From: Corbicula japonica
Lineage: Eukaryota > Mollusca > Bivalvia > Venerida > Cyrenidae
DNA: 64,000 nucleotides
Direction of reading: 5' to 3'
NCBI GenBank assembly: GCA_038501625.1
Contig: JAZAYU010000079.1
Location: 930,001 to 994,000 of the forward strand
Shown here: positions 33,409 to 45,999 of the stretch, in pieces
Numbering within the stretch: position 1 is the first letter of the stretch
Layout: every line of letters starts with the position of its first letter
The notes under the pieces: generated by a model
Seen by the model: only the letters and a program-made list of their open reading frames with translations
Told to the model about the DNA's origin: nothing
Databases searched by the model: none
Program-made: the position numbers and the translations under genes

Positions 33409-33643
33409 GGGGGGTAACACTAAATACCGAAATACACTTTTTACACGTAATAATTGGTAATTAAAACAACGAATTTAAATAAATCTTGGGGTATTTATTT
33501 CATATATACTAATATTATAACATATTATCTTATTTAAACAACAAATAATGCTTTAATTACCATTTATTAAGTGCATTTCGGTAATCAAAGTCTATTTCGG
33601 TATTTTTCGGTAAAATAGTGTATTTCGGTATTCAGTACTACCG
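33409..33643. mobile_element. hAT-like MITE, 235 bp
   Basis: Exact 8-bp duplications ATTTGAAA flank it (33401-33408 and 33644-33651). The inverted ends align over about 25 bp: GGTAACACTAAATACCGAAA against GGTAGTACTGAATACCGAAA. The interior repeats ttTCGGTA motifs. An 8-bp target duplication is typical of hAT elements. No coding sequence. Confidence 0.82.
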
Positions 33644-34865
33644 ATTTGAAATAACTAATATTAAACTCTGTGACTAAATGGTGGATTTAAGATTCATTTC
33701 GGTATTGAATGACCTGTATTCAGTTTGGAAGAATTGATTAAGTGAACATCTTTTTGTAGACCAAGATTATATTGAAATATGGAAATTAATCAAGACTCAC
33801 TGCTGAAAATAAAGTGTTGACAAATATCTGTTTTTTACGTTTTTATATGGACAGTGTTGGCTGTTGCTGTGCATATAGGAACATATAAGATAGCAAGTGC
33901 ATTTTGTTGTCTGGCCTACAAATAAAATGAAGTAGCAACGCAACCTCTTCTGAGAGAGGAGTCACTGCTAGTTGAAGCTTACTTTTAGACCAAGTCCATA
34001 TTGGTTACACATGTGATGTGAGAATGGCTCATAATCCAAAGGTAGGAGGATTTTCGTTGTTGGCTAAGTTGGTAAAAAAATGGTCACTTACATTTATATC
34101 ACAGAGAAAATTATATAATTCACTGGAAAACATAAAATAAATAGTGGTCGATATCTCATATAATTTGATAGTATTAGTTTGTAATGTGTTCAAGGATTCT
34201 GCATGTAAAATAAGTCTTGATTTATTCACGAATGTTTTATCATGAATTTTGCCCGAGAAGTTATATCGTATTAAATTTAATATATTTTGCAATAGATAGT
34301 GTTTTCTGACAAGATGCCTTTAAATGTTTTCCGAACAAGTCGCTTTCAAAATATGTGGTAACTTTATAGTTTCTTTTGAATTATATAGGTCCCAAAACAT
34401 CTTTCATAATACATGTATGTGTAGTTTTATAAAAAGTTTCAAGCTGTTTTTGTATGAGTTTTTATGTGGCCTGATCTCTGAGTCTCTTAAAATGATGCAA
34501 CGTTAAAGAATGCAGGATGTACTCATCTTGTAGTGTTTTTATAATGCATTTTTCTCCTCACCACTGTTTAGATTTCTGTCACGTTATTATGTAAATATTA
34601 CAAACTCAATCAGATTTAAGCTGCATTTCAGTTGTTCTTTTTAACAGCATTGAAATAAGTAAAGTTATGGAATGAAAGGAATTGATAAGCAGCAGATAAC
34701 TTCCAGGCTTTTTCACATTACCGCCTTTTGAATATGCAAAATTGATACAAAGGTTAATTGTGTTGCTTTTATTCGCTACAAGCACCAACTATATTGTGGA
34801 TTGTGATCGGAATGAGATGCTCGGGGTGTGTTCAATAAATAAAAAATGCCTTAGTTGGATGCATT

Positions 34866-34867
<2 letters not shown>

Positions 34868-34933
<66 letters not shown>
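34868..34933. repeat. (ATT)n microsatellite
   Basis: About 21 perfect ATT units followed by a T-rich run. Confidence 0.97.
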
Positions 34934-34934
<1 letters not shown>

Positions 34935-35580
34935 TTTTTTTTTCTTAAATTTTTTCAAAATATAGTGTATTGCATATTTTACATAAAAATATGAAATCTC
35001 TCTGTGAATAAAGAATTATTTTTTAAATTATTTTAACAGAAATTAACACAGTTTCATGTTTTTGTCATGAGCTATTCAGTAAGAAATTTCAGAAAATATG
35101 TCTTAAAAAGTTTACCCCATCATGCAAAAGAAAGGTTCCAAAGTGAAGTTCACGGTCTCCTGTACTAGAGGAAGCCTGAATGTCTTCAAGATATAATATC
35201 GCTTTCATCAATTATATGGTAAAATAAATATATACTGTTGTTTTTAAATTATATATTTTGTAAACAAATTTATTACATAAGAATTGGGGAAAAGGTTGTA
35301 TTCTAAATGGTCATTGAAAAAAATGAATAAATGGTTCAGTTTTCTCTGACCAATAGACCGTCTGTAAAACAGCAAGTTACTGTTTTACTTTTTCTTGTTT
35401 ATTTTTCCACAGGTCAGGCCAAGATATCTTGGGCAAATATACATTTCTTAAAGGTGTATATTTAGTACAAATCAGTAAAAAATGGTATTCTGATTCTACA
35501 ATATGCATGCTACAATTTTGACACAGGCGATAATCTCTTTGTAGACCAGTAAACCGACCAGTTTCAATTGCTAATTTGTG

Positions 35581-35689
35581 AATAGAACAGAACAGAACAT
35601 ATCTTTTATTTCACCCAGGTACTTTACATGTACAACATGGGGACATAACAAAATTCAATATACTGAAACAATAATTAGGTTTCAGGTCA
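35581..35689 (-). mobile_element. Short 3'-end insertion with (GTTCT)n tail
   Basis: About 110 bp between the LSS and HKLAIETGR parts of the host retrotransposon interrupts the alignment. It ends on the minus strand with AAATAAAAGATATGTTCTGT and a pentamer tail, like a 5'-truncated LINE or SINE. Candidate imperfect target duplication CTATCC/CTATTC. Confidence 0.55.
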
Positions 35690-38517
35690 GAGGATAGTCA
35701 AAAACATGTAAACAATTTTCTTAAAAAAATCATTTTCTATAAGGTCAAAATACCGTTCAAATTCAAAGACTTTTTTGAACTTCGCATTATATTGTAATTT
35801 GGCGATTCATTTATTGAAGCATTCTAGTGTTGGTGAAATTGTTCTCTCAATCGAGTTTTAAGTTCAACTTGAGGAAAGTAATTGAACGTTAAAGGGGTGA
35901 TATTTCTCCATAAATAACTGTAACCTTATTCCTCTATAATAGTTTTAACTTTCTTTGCCCAGAAGTTATACCGTGGATCATCTATACCGTTACACTGAGA
36001 TTGAAAAATACTGTACATAATTGAATTTGGAATTGCTAAAATTTTAATCCAGTATTTGATTACTCGTTCTTTATATATGAGAGTTAACGGATACCGTCCA
36101 ATTTCACCAAGAACTGCCATATTAGGAGTTTGCGTTTTAACACCAAGTATTTTTTGTGCAAAATTTAATATGCACTTGATCAGTTATGTTAGTATCATAT
36201 ACCCCAAATACTTCAGAGCAATATAACAATATTGGAGAGACCATACGGTCAAAAAGCATTAGTTTAGTTTTAACATCAAATTTAATTCTAGAAAAAACAG
36301 TATATAGACCATTTACCGCTTTAAGTGCTTGTTCAGTAAGCGTTTTCATAGCCTCTTTTAAAGAACCATTACTTGTAAATTGACTCCAAGATAGCAAAAA
36401 GAATCAACAATTTCTAGATTTTCATTATTTATACACCAATGAAAAGTCTCGTTTTTTCTACGTTTTCTAAAAATACAGATTTTAGTTTTGTTTACATTGA
36501 TTTTTAATCCCCAATTTATGGAGTAAGCATATAAATTATCAAGTTGAGCTTGAAGGCTCATTTGATCTGTTGTAAACAATACCATGTCATCAGCAAATAA
36601 GAGCATAAAAATATTAAGTTGAATTAAATCTCTGCTAAAGCATTAAAGTTTATACTAATAGTTACGTCATTTACGAAAAGGATAAAAAGTAGTGGCGAGA
36701 GTGGTTCCCCTTGTTTCAAGCCGGGTGAGATTTCGAAAATATCGGATATATTTGCATTAACCTTAACACTTGCTGAGACATGCTCATATACAGCCTGAAG
36801 GATTTTAAGCATTATACTACTAATTCCAATTTCAAAAAGTTTAAACCATAAAGCATCTCTTAAAACCGTGTCGAAAGCTTTTTCATAATCAATAAATGTA
36901 CAAAAAAAGTGAGTTATTATTTTCAATTACCCTTTTAATAATACTATGAAGGATAAAAACACAATCCACAGTGCTTTTGTTACAACGAAAACCGAATTGA
37001 GTATCACTGAAAACATCACTATTTTCACACCAAGTATTTAATCTATTTCTAAGTGCAAGCGAAAATATTTTTGCAATAGTATTGATCAGAGTTATTCCTC
37101 TATAATTGGAAGGGTCGTTTTTGTCCCCCTTTTTATGTATTGGTACAATAATCATATGTGTCCAACATTTAGGGTATCTTCCTTCATTAAATATTTTGTT
37201 ATATATTTTAACTAGATAGGGTGCAATAAAATCTTTAGCGTCAATGAAAAAGTCGGATACTACATTATCGCAGCCTGGGGCTTTATTTCTAACTAATGAT
37301 GAAATAGTCATAGTTATTTCATCGACATCAAACGATTTATCTAAAAAATGAATTTAGTTATTATTTTCTATATTGATTTCTATATTTGGAGCTTGATCTA
37401 ATCGTATAATATTTTCTCTCGGAGGTGTATTTAAAAGATCAGAAAAATAAGTACCAAACAGATTTGCATCGACGCAAACAGAGTTTGAACGTTTAGATCG
37501 TCTATATTGATTTACTTTATTCCAAAATTGTTTCGGTGCCTTTTTAATCATTCAGACATTTCTCTTTTTTCTTTAGTATTGAAAATATTTTTCGCTTTCC
37601 GTGTTACGTTACAAAAGTGTTTGCGACTTTCTAAAAATGCAAGCCTATTTTTCTCGTTTTGTAAGTTTTTAAATTTCTTTTATCATTTAAAAATCTTGAT
37701 TTTGCTTGTTTGCATTCGTCATTAAACCACAGGTTTTTTCTTCTCTTACTTTGAATTTTAATTTTTACCTCTTTACCAAAAGTTTTAAATGAGCAATCAA
37801 AAATTAATTCGGAAAATTTATTAAAGTTTTCTTCTAAATTTCCGACATCGCGTAGAATATTTTCCGCCGTTAAATTATCGAAATAACATCTGTTTATTTC
37901 TAATGGATCTAAAAGATGTTGCTTGTTTTCCGAATTCCAAAACATTTTTTAACTAGTATAGTTTCTTCATCGGACTGTTTGTCATTTCGAAAGCCCTTAA
38001 TATCATAAACAAGTGGACAATGATCAGAAAATTCCGTCATGTCGAGAACTTCGAAATTTGAAATACAGTTAAAATTATTACGACTATTAATCAAATAATC
38101 TACAAGGCTCGCCCCATGCCGTTGTCGATTTGTGCTAAAATAGGTATATATACCGTGTTCTAAGCGACCATTTACAAAAAGCAAACCATGTATTTTTAAC
38201 AGTGTAATTAATTTTCGCCCAAAAGCGTTAACTGTTAGATCATCGTCCGGTAATGAGACAAACCTATTTAAATTTATATTTTCTACATAATCAATCAAAT
38301 CACCAGTTCTGCCATTAAAATCTCCATTTAAATAAACTTCACCCAAAGAGCTAAAGTGCAATATATCGTCACTCAATGAATAAAAAAAAATCAAACCCGA
38401 ACAAACAACACTGTACAGATTTATAAACAATTGAATCTTCAGGTGGAATGTAACAGGTACAAAAGAAAATATCGCGCTTATTTTCAATATGTGATTTCTG
38501 TAGTTTAAACCATAATA

Positions 38518-39164
38518 CAACAACAACAACAACAAACTTTTATTAGCAAATCGACATAACACATGTCTTTGGCTAATGCACAGTGACACAATTTTTACAA
38601 AAATAATTCATGCGCAACACACACATATAAACAAATAGATAGATATGGTATCGTTTTAAAAGTAATTATAGTCAATAATAAAAAACAGTATACAGAATAT
38701 TTATTAACTAGTATTCCTGATATCATATGCTTTTTTCAAATATTTACAAATTCCTAAAATAGTTTTCTTCTTTTTTGATGACATTAAATTTGAGAATTTT
38801 ATAAGGTCGGGCCATGCAAATTTTGGGAGGTAAGTATCTCGAATAGGTTTATATTTATCACAGATCATTAAAAATGGTATTCTGAATCTACGTTATTTTT
38901 ACTACAATTTTGACAGATTCTACTTTCTCTTGGTGTACCAATATATCGTCCAGTTTCAATAGCAAGCGAATGAGATGAAAGACGAAAGCATGTTAATATT
39001 TTTCTGTATTGGTCATTTTCCACAAAATCCAGATGCTCTTCGTATTTAAATTCCTTTTTAAATCTAACACAATAATCTAATTTAGTGGTACTTGTGATTG
39101 ATGAATGCCAGTCTTGTTGAAATTGGTCCCTAATTCTTTTTTGAAGCATTGGAAAATAATTTAA
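38518..39164 (-). mobile_element. 5'-truncated copy of a sibling retrotransposon nested in the endonuclease gene
   Basis: The minus strand starts in the C-terminal region (YFPMLQKRIRDQFQQDWHSS and on through the zinc motif CQNCSKNNVDSEYHF and ICKYLKKAYDI), then 3'UTR and a (TTG)n tail at 38518-38536. It is flanked by TATTA on the minus strand (38513-38517 and 39165-39169). Removing it and one TATTA rejoins the host element in frame as NRNG-ILWFKLQ. Confidence 0.87.
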
Positions 39165-39930
39165 TAATATGCCGTTACGATTATTCTTAACTGAACTTAT
39201 TTTACAGTCTAATGATTTTCTATAATAAACGACTATGCCCCCGCGAAACCTTCTGGCCGATTTATTTGTTTTCGGTCTAGGGCAGTTAAAATGATCATAA
39301 CCTTTAATATCAATATTTGTTATATTACAGTTCCATGTTTCAGTGAAAATCGAAATATCATATTTAATTATTAAATTTAGAACGTCAACATCATTAAGTT
39401 TGTTGGCAAGACCTTGTACCTTCCGCTGGATGAATGAGATGGACTGTTCTTGATTAGCCTATCTATCGCCGGATGCTTCTGCCGCGGTATCCATGGCCAC
39501 GTGGCCGGGCGTAGGGTTGTTAGGGTTGCCAGAGGGGCGACGTCCAATCAATCAAAAACCACTCACATATAGTTTAAGAGTGATGGGTACTTAACTCAGA
39601 GCCACTGGTTCATTTTAAGTGGAATATTTTTCATACTTAACAATATCCATGTTATACTGAAACCCCAAGACGTTTTGCGGTCTGAAATGAAGAAGATTTA
39701 ACCAGTGTATATATCGGTTTTCAACTTCTAAGTAGCAAATGATATATTCAGCTATATATTTAAAGATCCCTCTGGAGTCAAATGCCGCTTTCCACTGCTA
39801 TTTCTAGTGCTTGACTTAGTCGTTATGTTATAAAAAACGTGACATCATATTATATAAGTAATCTGTGTATCGTTATATAAACATCTTGTCAGCACCTCAA
39901 GCAAGGTCCAAATGCTTGGTAAGAGACCAG

Positions 39931-40080
39931 GGCCAAATATCACAAAACTAAATCAGGAGACCTGTCTCAAATCTCAATCATCTTATTGGCTGAAATGGCG
40001 ACTGGTAGCCATGTCAGCTAATCAGATGCTTGTTATTTGAGACTGGTCTCCAATCTCAGTTTTATGATCTTGGGCACTGG
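39931..40080. mobile_element. Hairpin element copy
   Basis: Central ATGGCGACTGGTAGCCAT with arms containing tcttattggctgaa and cagctaatcagatgct. The right end is ttttatgatcttgggcactg. More diverged than the copies at 16355 and 61588. Confidence 0.83.
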
Positions 40081-40389
40081 GTGTTGATGCACGATTAATG
40101 CATTGATGCATGATCGATACACAATGCTAAGAAGAGTCGTTTTTACCGATTTGTGATGCAAAGCAAACCGTAATCCAAAATACAAATGTGAGTTCAAACA
40201 GAATTGCCACATGCATGACCAGATGATAACGCAGATTTGATTCATAAACGAAATTGCATGCAAACAAGGGATATGTTTGTTTTCCAAAGGGTAAAATGTG
40301 AAGTTTACATACTGATGGTTATTGTATTTCAATTATTTATGAGAACTTAAAGTAGATATAAAAAGGTAAAATGTGCATCGCCACAGGAA

Positions 40390-40607
40390 TCGCCACACTC
40401 ACAAAACACAGCATCCCCACGCATCGAAAAAGAAGAGAGGAAAAGAGAGCATGTGTTTAAAAGTATGTCAAATTCCAATTAAGACACCACAAACAATTAA
40501 CGAAAAAGAGAACTCTTGGGATTACCGCCTTTGAACGGTCCGTGGCAAAATAATTTGCAACTGGGAGCTTAAACCAGGTTTTAGTGTGCACCAACCTCAC
40601 ACTTGTC
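40390..40607 (-). repeat. Dispersed repeat R1, start of a forward-type copy
   Basis: Contains agaagagaggaaaagagagc, accacaaacaattaacgaaa and cttaaaccaggttttagtgt. The remainder of the copy lies inside the first unit of the 987-bp tandem duplication. Confidence 0.72.
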
Positions 40608-41594
40608 CTCAACAGGTTCTCATATCAACACACAAGTACATGTTGTCTTGTTGAAATAACTCCAACCCGCCCATCAGCTCAACAATGTTGCATGCAAAAG
40701 CACACAAACATATAAAACATAAGAAGCTAATAGCATTTCAAAGCCAAAGAGGTAGGTAATCAATAAAATTGCCGAGACCAGAGCTCCTGGAGTCAAATCA
40801 GCAAGAACACGATGACAGGTATAAAAGAAACAACTCGAGCTTCTAGGTTCTTATTTCCCCGTAAACCTTAATAAGGAAGAGTTGAACATCTTTCCAAAAA
40901 GTTAAGAAATAATTTATAAATGACAATGAAATTACCAACATATCAAATAAATAATTTATCACAAAAAGTATAACATTCGTTGTTTTACAGGTCTATATAA
41001 TTTTTGAACTTCTAAGGTAAAAGTGATTTGGAATTTTTTACCTCTTGAAACTAATATAACTAAAAACGTTCGAGCATTTACGTTTTTAAAAGCGATAATT
41101 GTATTGGAGAAAAACATATTTACGATTTAAATAACCAGTTAAGTCAATATTGATGGCTTAAATACAATTTATATGAAATATTCTTGGGTGTCAGGTAAAC
41201 ATTTGCGTATTGCGTACAATACTAAGTGTAAAACGAAAGAGAAGTGCAGATATTTCTAGTTCTTACTGGTTCCTTTCTAGTTCCTTTGATACTGACTGTT
41301 AATTTCAAGTGCGAAAGACAAGTTCACTGTAGTGTAATGGCTAACTCTCTCGCCTCGGAGGCCCCGGGTTCAATACTCAGGAAGGACAAATTTTTTAAAG
41401 TTAATTTACGTAAAAGTTGGTAGATTTCGCTCTTGCAACAAGCTGTTATTTATATTTATTAAATTTCAAAGACATTTATTCATCTTGAGTTCTAACTCTA
41501 AAAGAGGTATTTTATTGAAACTGAATAAATGTAGATCAAGACTTAATGTAAAGCATTGCTTCTGGTTTAAACCCCTGTGGCAATTTGATTTGCC
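40608..41594. repeat. 987-bp tandem duplication, unit 1
   Basis: Starts ctcaacaggttctcatatca and ends gtggcaatttgatttgcc. Unit 2 (41595-42581) repeats it with only a handful of substitutions that I could find (for example actgactgtt/actgattgtt and ggctaactc/ggcttactc). It contains part of R1 and one tRNA-like SINE. Confidence 0.95.
41326..41395 (+). repeat. tRNA-derived SINE head, copy 4
   Basis: ACTGTAGTGTAATGGCTAAC (A-box-like) and GGCCCCGGGTTCAATACTCA (B-box-like), with the same flanks as the intron 4 copies but on the other strand. Repeated at 42313-42382 by the tandem duplication. Confidence 0.7.
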
Positions 41595-42581
41595 CTCAAC
41601 AGGTTCTCATATCAACACACAAGTACATGTTGTCTTGTTGAAATAACTCCAACCCGCCCATCAGCTCAACAATGTTGCATGCAAAAGCACACAAACATAT
41701 AAAACATAAGAAGCTAATAGCATTTCAAAGCCAAAGAGGTAGGTAATCAATAAAATTGCCGAGACCAGAGCTCCTGGAGTCAAATCAGCAAGAACACGAT
41801 GACAGGTATAAAAGAAACAACTCGAGCTTCTAGGTTCTTATTTCCCCGTAAACCTTAATAAGGAAGAGTTGAACATCTTTCCAAAAAGTTAAGAAATAAT
41901 TTATAAATGACAATGAAATTACCAACATATCAAATAAATAATTTATCACAAAAAGTATAACATTCGTTGTTTTACAGGTCTATATAATTTTTGAACTTCT
42001 AAGGTAAAAGTGATTTGGAATTTTTTACCTCTTGAAACTAATATAACTAAAAACGTTCGAGCATTTACGTTTTTAAAAGCGATAATTGTATTGGAGAAAA
42101 ACATATTTACGATTTAAATAACCAGTTAAGTCAATATTGATGGCTTAAATACAATTTATATGAAATATTCTTGGGTGTCAGGTAAACATTTGCGTATTGC
42201 GTACAATACTAAGTGTAAAACGAAAGAGAAGTGCAGATATTTCTAGTTCTTACTGGTTCCTTTCTAGTTCCTTTGATACTGATTGTTAATTTCAAGTGCG
42301 AAAGACAAGTTCACTGTAGTGTAATGGCTTACTCTCTCGCCTCGGAGGCCCCGGGTTCAATACTCAGGAAGGACAAATTTTTTAAAGTTAATTTACGTAA
42401 AAGTTGGTAGATTTCGCTCTTGCAACAAGCTGTTATTTATATTTATTAAATTTCAAGGACATTTATTCATCTTGAGTTCTAACTCTAAAAGAGGTATTTT
42501 ATTGAAACTGAATAAATGTAGATCAAGACTTAATGTAAAGCATTGCTTCTGGTTTAAACCCCTGTGGCAATTTGATTTGCC
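41595..42581. repeat. 987-bp tandem duplication, unit 2
   Basis: Near-identical to 40608-41594. After it the sequence continues into repeat R1 (cactgacctttccaaggcgg), so R1 lies at the duplication breakpoint. Confidence 0.95.
42313..42382 (+). repeat. tRNA-derived SINE head, copy 5
   Basis: Duplicate of the copy at 41326, with one visible difference in the D-arm region (GGCTTACTC). Confidence 0.7.
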
Positions 42582-42760
42582 ACTGACCTTTCCAAGGCGG
42601 TAACCCCTCGGGTTCTCATTTCCGTTAATTCTTTGTGGTGTCCTTTTTGAAACTGATCATTTTATTAACCATGCTCTCTCTCCCTCTTCTTCTTGACTGT
42701 GTGGGGAGGCTGTTTATTTTCTGAATGTGGCAATTCCTGATATGCATATTTCACTTTTTG
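42550..42760 (+). repeat. Dispersed repeat R1, reverse-type copy
   Basis: Runs from ctggtttaaacccctgtggc to ctgatatgcatatttcactt. It passes directly into the gttgttgcaacagcttcaac block shared with intron 4 (42770-43045). Confidence 0.75.
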
Positions 42761-42769
42761 TTTAATCGA

Positions 42770-43045
42770 CTTATTATCACCGTATGAAATTGTTGCAACA
42801 GCTTCAACATTGTTTTGAAAGACATTTTCAATAAATTTATGAGTTGTCATGATTCGGTCGCTTAATCTCTAGGTCATACTAAGAAGGCAGGGAGGGTTCG
42901 TCAACAGCTATAACAAGTAAAATAAAATAACTAAACTGTGTCTGCTTCGCCTCTCTATATTTCTTTCTTTCTTATATACATGTATATATAAATCTTTTCC
43001 ATCAACGCCGTTTATCTTTTTTAAAGATATTTCTAGTTTAACTTT
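42770..43045 (-). repeat. Inverted copy of the intron 4 composite repeat
   Basis: The reverse complement matches 20765-21030 and 21975-22220 (cagacacagtttagtt, gataaacggcgttgatggaa). It is followed by a perfect small hairpin gtcggtcat-cctg-atgaccgac at 43048-43069. Confidence 0.8.
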
Positions 43046-43979
43046 TTGTCGGTCATCCTGATGACCGACATATTATAATCGACCAAACATGAGCTCTTTA
43101 GCCTGAACACCGGTTAACAGGGACACACGGTCCAGAACGGATACTTTAGACTATAGACCAAGACGCATGCAAAAGGATAGTGTATAGGCTGACGTTTGAT
43201 TGCATGATTTATAGAGAATACGTTTAAAGAAAAGACATTAATGTAGATAATCATGTTTCTTGTATACTTAATTTATAATTTTATTCAGGACGTGTAGAAA
43301 TAATGCAGTTGTTTAGTACCGTCAAACTGGATGAATATGTACTAACATTAATGCCTCCTAGGTCATAGCGGTACCACAGAACTTTCCACAGTCAATGCGT
43401 ATTTGTACACTTAGCAGACAAGCGACGCTTATTTACATAGTCAGTATTTATTACCAACTTTCATATAGTGTAGTTCTAATTAGGTCCGCAAATCAGGTCA
43501 AATCAGGTCAGTGACCGTTAGGAGACGGTAAGAAATGTATTCGTTTGTTGATGCATTTATTAATTTCACTTGAACTTTGTGCTGATCACATTGATTGTTT
43601 TTTGTTATTGTTAAGACGATTTTCTCTAAAACTGTTACAACGAAAAATTAAATGTTTTGAATTACTTCGATGACCAAAATATTGGCATTATGTCACTGTT
43701 TTCAAGGTGTTTCACAAGTATTACTTCTTAGCCGGAAAATAAATTCAAAGGGTAGCTGTCTTGTAGTTTATTCTAAACGATCGCCGTTTATTGTTTAACA
43801 ATATTGACCTGGCACTCTTGCATTTGACCCCATATTCCTTATTTTTCGTAAATGTTACAATCGGTAGTCCGGCATTTATTCCAATACCCCTCACTGAGAT
43901 GTAAATTGAATAATATATCGGTGTTTTCGCTGATACCCGTGTTTATTCAATGACCTTTATAAAATTATTTACGTTTTAC

Positions 43980-45988
43980 CACAGTGTCTAAGCGTACAGT
44001 TAACCCAAACGGAAGTTGCTGATCTGTACGCCGATGATCACATAGTTGCTTACAGAAAAACACGCGACATCGGCTTTTTATTTGTAAAATATATTCAAAT
44101 TAAACGTTCTTTTTGCAGAAATTATTTTAATAATAAGTACATTGTTGATTAATAGTCTTACTGTGATCTTAAAGTCTTGAACTAACGGCTAGTTAAGTTG
44201 CAATCTGTAATCTTTTCACACTTGATCAGTACAAAATGGGGGAAAAGAGTGGAGAAAATCTGCATTTGTGACCTCATATTTTATAATGTATATATTGGAA
44301 AGGTATATATTTGACTTCCCGTGAAAGAAAAATCATTTCCAACGCTCACAAAATGCGTTGAACGGTGCTTGAACGAATTAGCACCGAGAAAATGGTCTTT
44401 CTGTGCAGCGACCGAAAGTGACATGACTGTACGCAAAGTTGCAGTACTTCAATGTCAGACTGTACGAACAGTTGCGATCATAAGTGCATCATATACTGAT
44501 CAACTGAAAAGCATCAATGAAGCAAGAACTTGTTAAAGGAATCAATAAAAGGAATCATCCAAATCTAATGTATTAGTAATAAAAAAACCCTAATATGATC
44601 ACATTTTAGAACTGACAAGCACGTTTTGAGCTTTAAATTGATAGGTTTTTTACTCTGATCTACTGTTGAACCATATTAACGAATTGGTACAATTTGCAAA
44701 TAAGACACCGATAATTTCTAGAAATCCTTAATCCCCTGATTGTGACATTAAATAAAACCTAGTATAAACCTGCTCAAATCCCTGCCGGTGTTGGCAAAAA
44801 TATACATTATGCACAAATATTATCCAATATCATAGACTTTAACAATCTGGTCTTTGACAGGAAAATTCCATTAAGAGGTTTCAGATTTTGAAATCCACCA
44901 CTTCGTGACCGAGTTAAATAAGTCAACAATTACGTCTGCAACTGTTAAGAATTTGATGATTAAGGTCGTGAAAATGTCGAGTTGGATTTCATTTTGGCCG
45001 ACTTTCTTTGTTAGATTTCAGGGATTATGTTAATCTGATTGGAGCATTTTATGAAATCTTTAGAAACTATGGTTGAAGTACTTACGCGTATTTGTCCAGC
45101 TATATTATGGCTTCTACTGTTCGCACTTCAGAGAAGAAATGAAAACATTACAGCGGGCCAGTACATATCTTACACGGTCTTGCCACTGATATAGCTCGGT
45201 TGAACTATAGTCGTTTTTTCACGCCTCCTTTCATAAAGAGGTAACAAGAGATTTAAAAACAAATCTGATTTTGAACCAGAAGCCAAGATCAGTTATTTGT
45301 TTATACAATTGTATTATTAAAAGAATGAGCACATTTGTTGAAACAAATAATAGTATGCATTTTTCTGGTTCTCTTGCAAGAAGTATTAAGGTTAACTGAA
45401 GCTAAAATGATAACCTGTCGATATAATCAGAAAGCATGAACTGGAACCATAGATTGTTCATGATCTGTGTGACAACTATGCGTACAGATGTTAGGCATCT
45501 GTTAACAACTAACGATCGCGTACAGTTGCAACTATGCGTACAGTCTTATCATTTACAGTGCCATAAAGAAAGTATCATTTTCTCGTTGCTAAGTTGTTCA
45601 AACTCAGATCAACGAAGTACACAAGTTGAATAAATGAATTTTCTCCCATACCAACACAAATATGGTCCAAAATCTATTTACACAAAGAAATTTGAGCCCA
45701 AAACGTCCCGTTTTGTTCAATGTTTTGCTCCTATTTTCACTGATCGAGTTGGGAACGATGATGGATTATAACAATACTAACCCTTCCTTTAAGTCTATAT
45801 GATCACAGCAGGACTAACAATTAACGTTTTACTTACCACAGAAATATTTTTTTCCAAATGCACATTAAACTTGGTTTATTTACCAATAAATAATTCGATG
45901 TCGCAGGTTTTTCTGTAAACAACTATGTGATCATCGGCGTACAGATCAGCAACTTCCGTTTCGGTTAACTGTACGCTTAGACACTGTG
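43980..45988. mobile_element. Non-autonomous DNA transposon with long terminal inverted repeats, 2009 bp
   Basis: The ends are inverted copies over about 85 bp, starting CACAGTGTCTAAGCGTACAG and including GATCTGTACGCCGATGATCA. The flanks carry TTTAC on both sides (43975-43979 and 45989-45993), a likely 5-bp target duplication. Internal sites CTGTACGCAAAGTTGC (44427) and CTGTACGAACAGTTGC (44460) are mirrored by reverse-orientation copies at 45473 and 45528. The longest open frame (44321-44536) shows no known domain. Superfamily not assigned. Confidence 0.85.
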
Positions 45989-45999
45989 TTTACATGTTA

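Larger units (their letters stand above)
35405..39500 (-). pseudogene. Non-LTR retrotransposon ORF2 (APE endonuclease + reverse transcriptase), decayed and interrupted
   Basis: Read on the minus strand. 39450-39170: endonuclease start (KVQGLANKLNDVDVLNLIIK, FTETWN). 38512-38050: endonuclease end (GDFNGRTGD, then SDHCPL). 37311-36889: RT motifs with NKAPGCDN, PIHKKGDKNDPSNYRGITL and QFGFR. 36926-36624: FIDYEKAFDT and GLKQGEPLSPLLF. 36606-36360: active-site FADD. Near 35590-35420: zinc-finger-like C-QNC-x-EYHFLLIC. Several frameshifts and stops break it. Two insertions interrupt it (38518-39164 and 35581-35689). It ends abruptly near 35412 after WPDL, lacking the usual tail. Confidence 0.88.

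Noticed and set aside
34742..34948. Open frame ending in poly-isoleucine
   Set aside because: The isoleucine run is the translated (ATT)n microsatellite.
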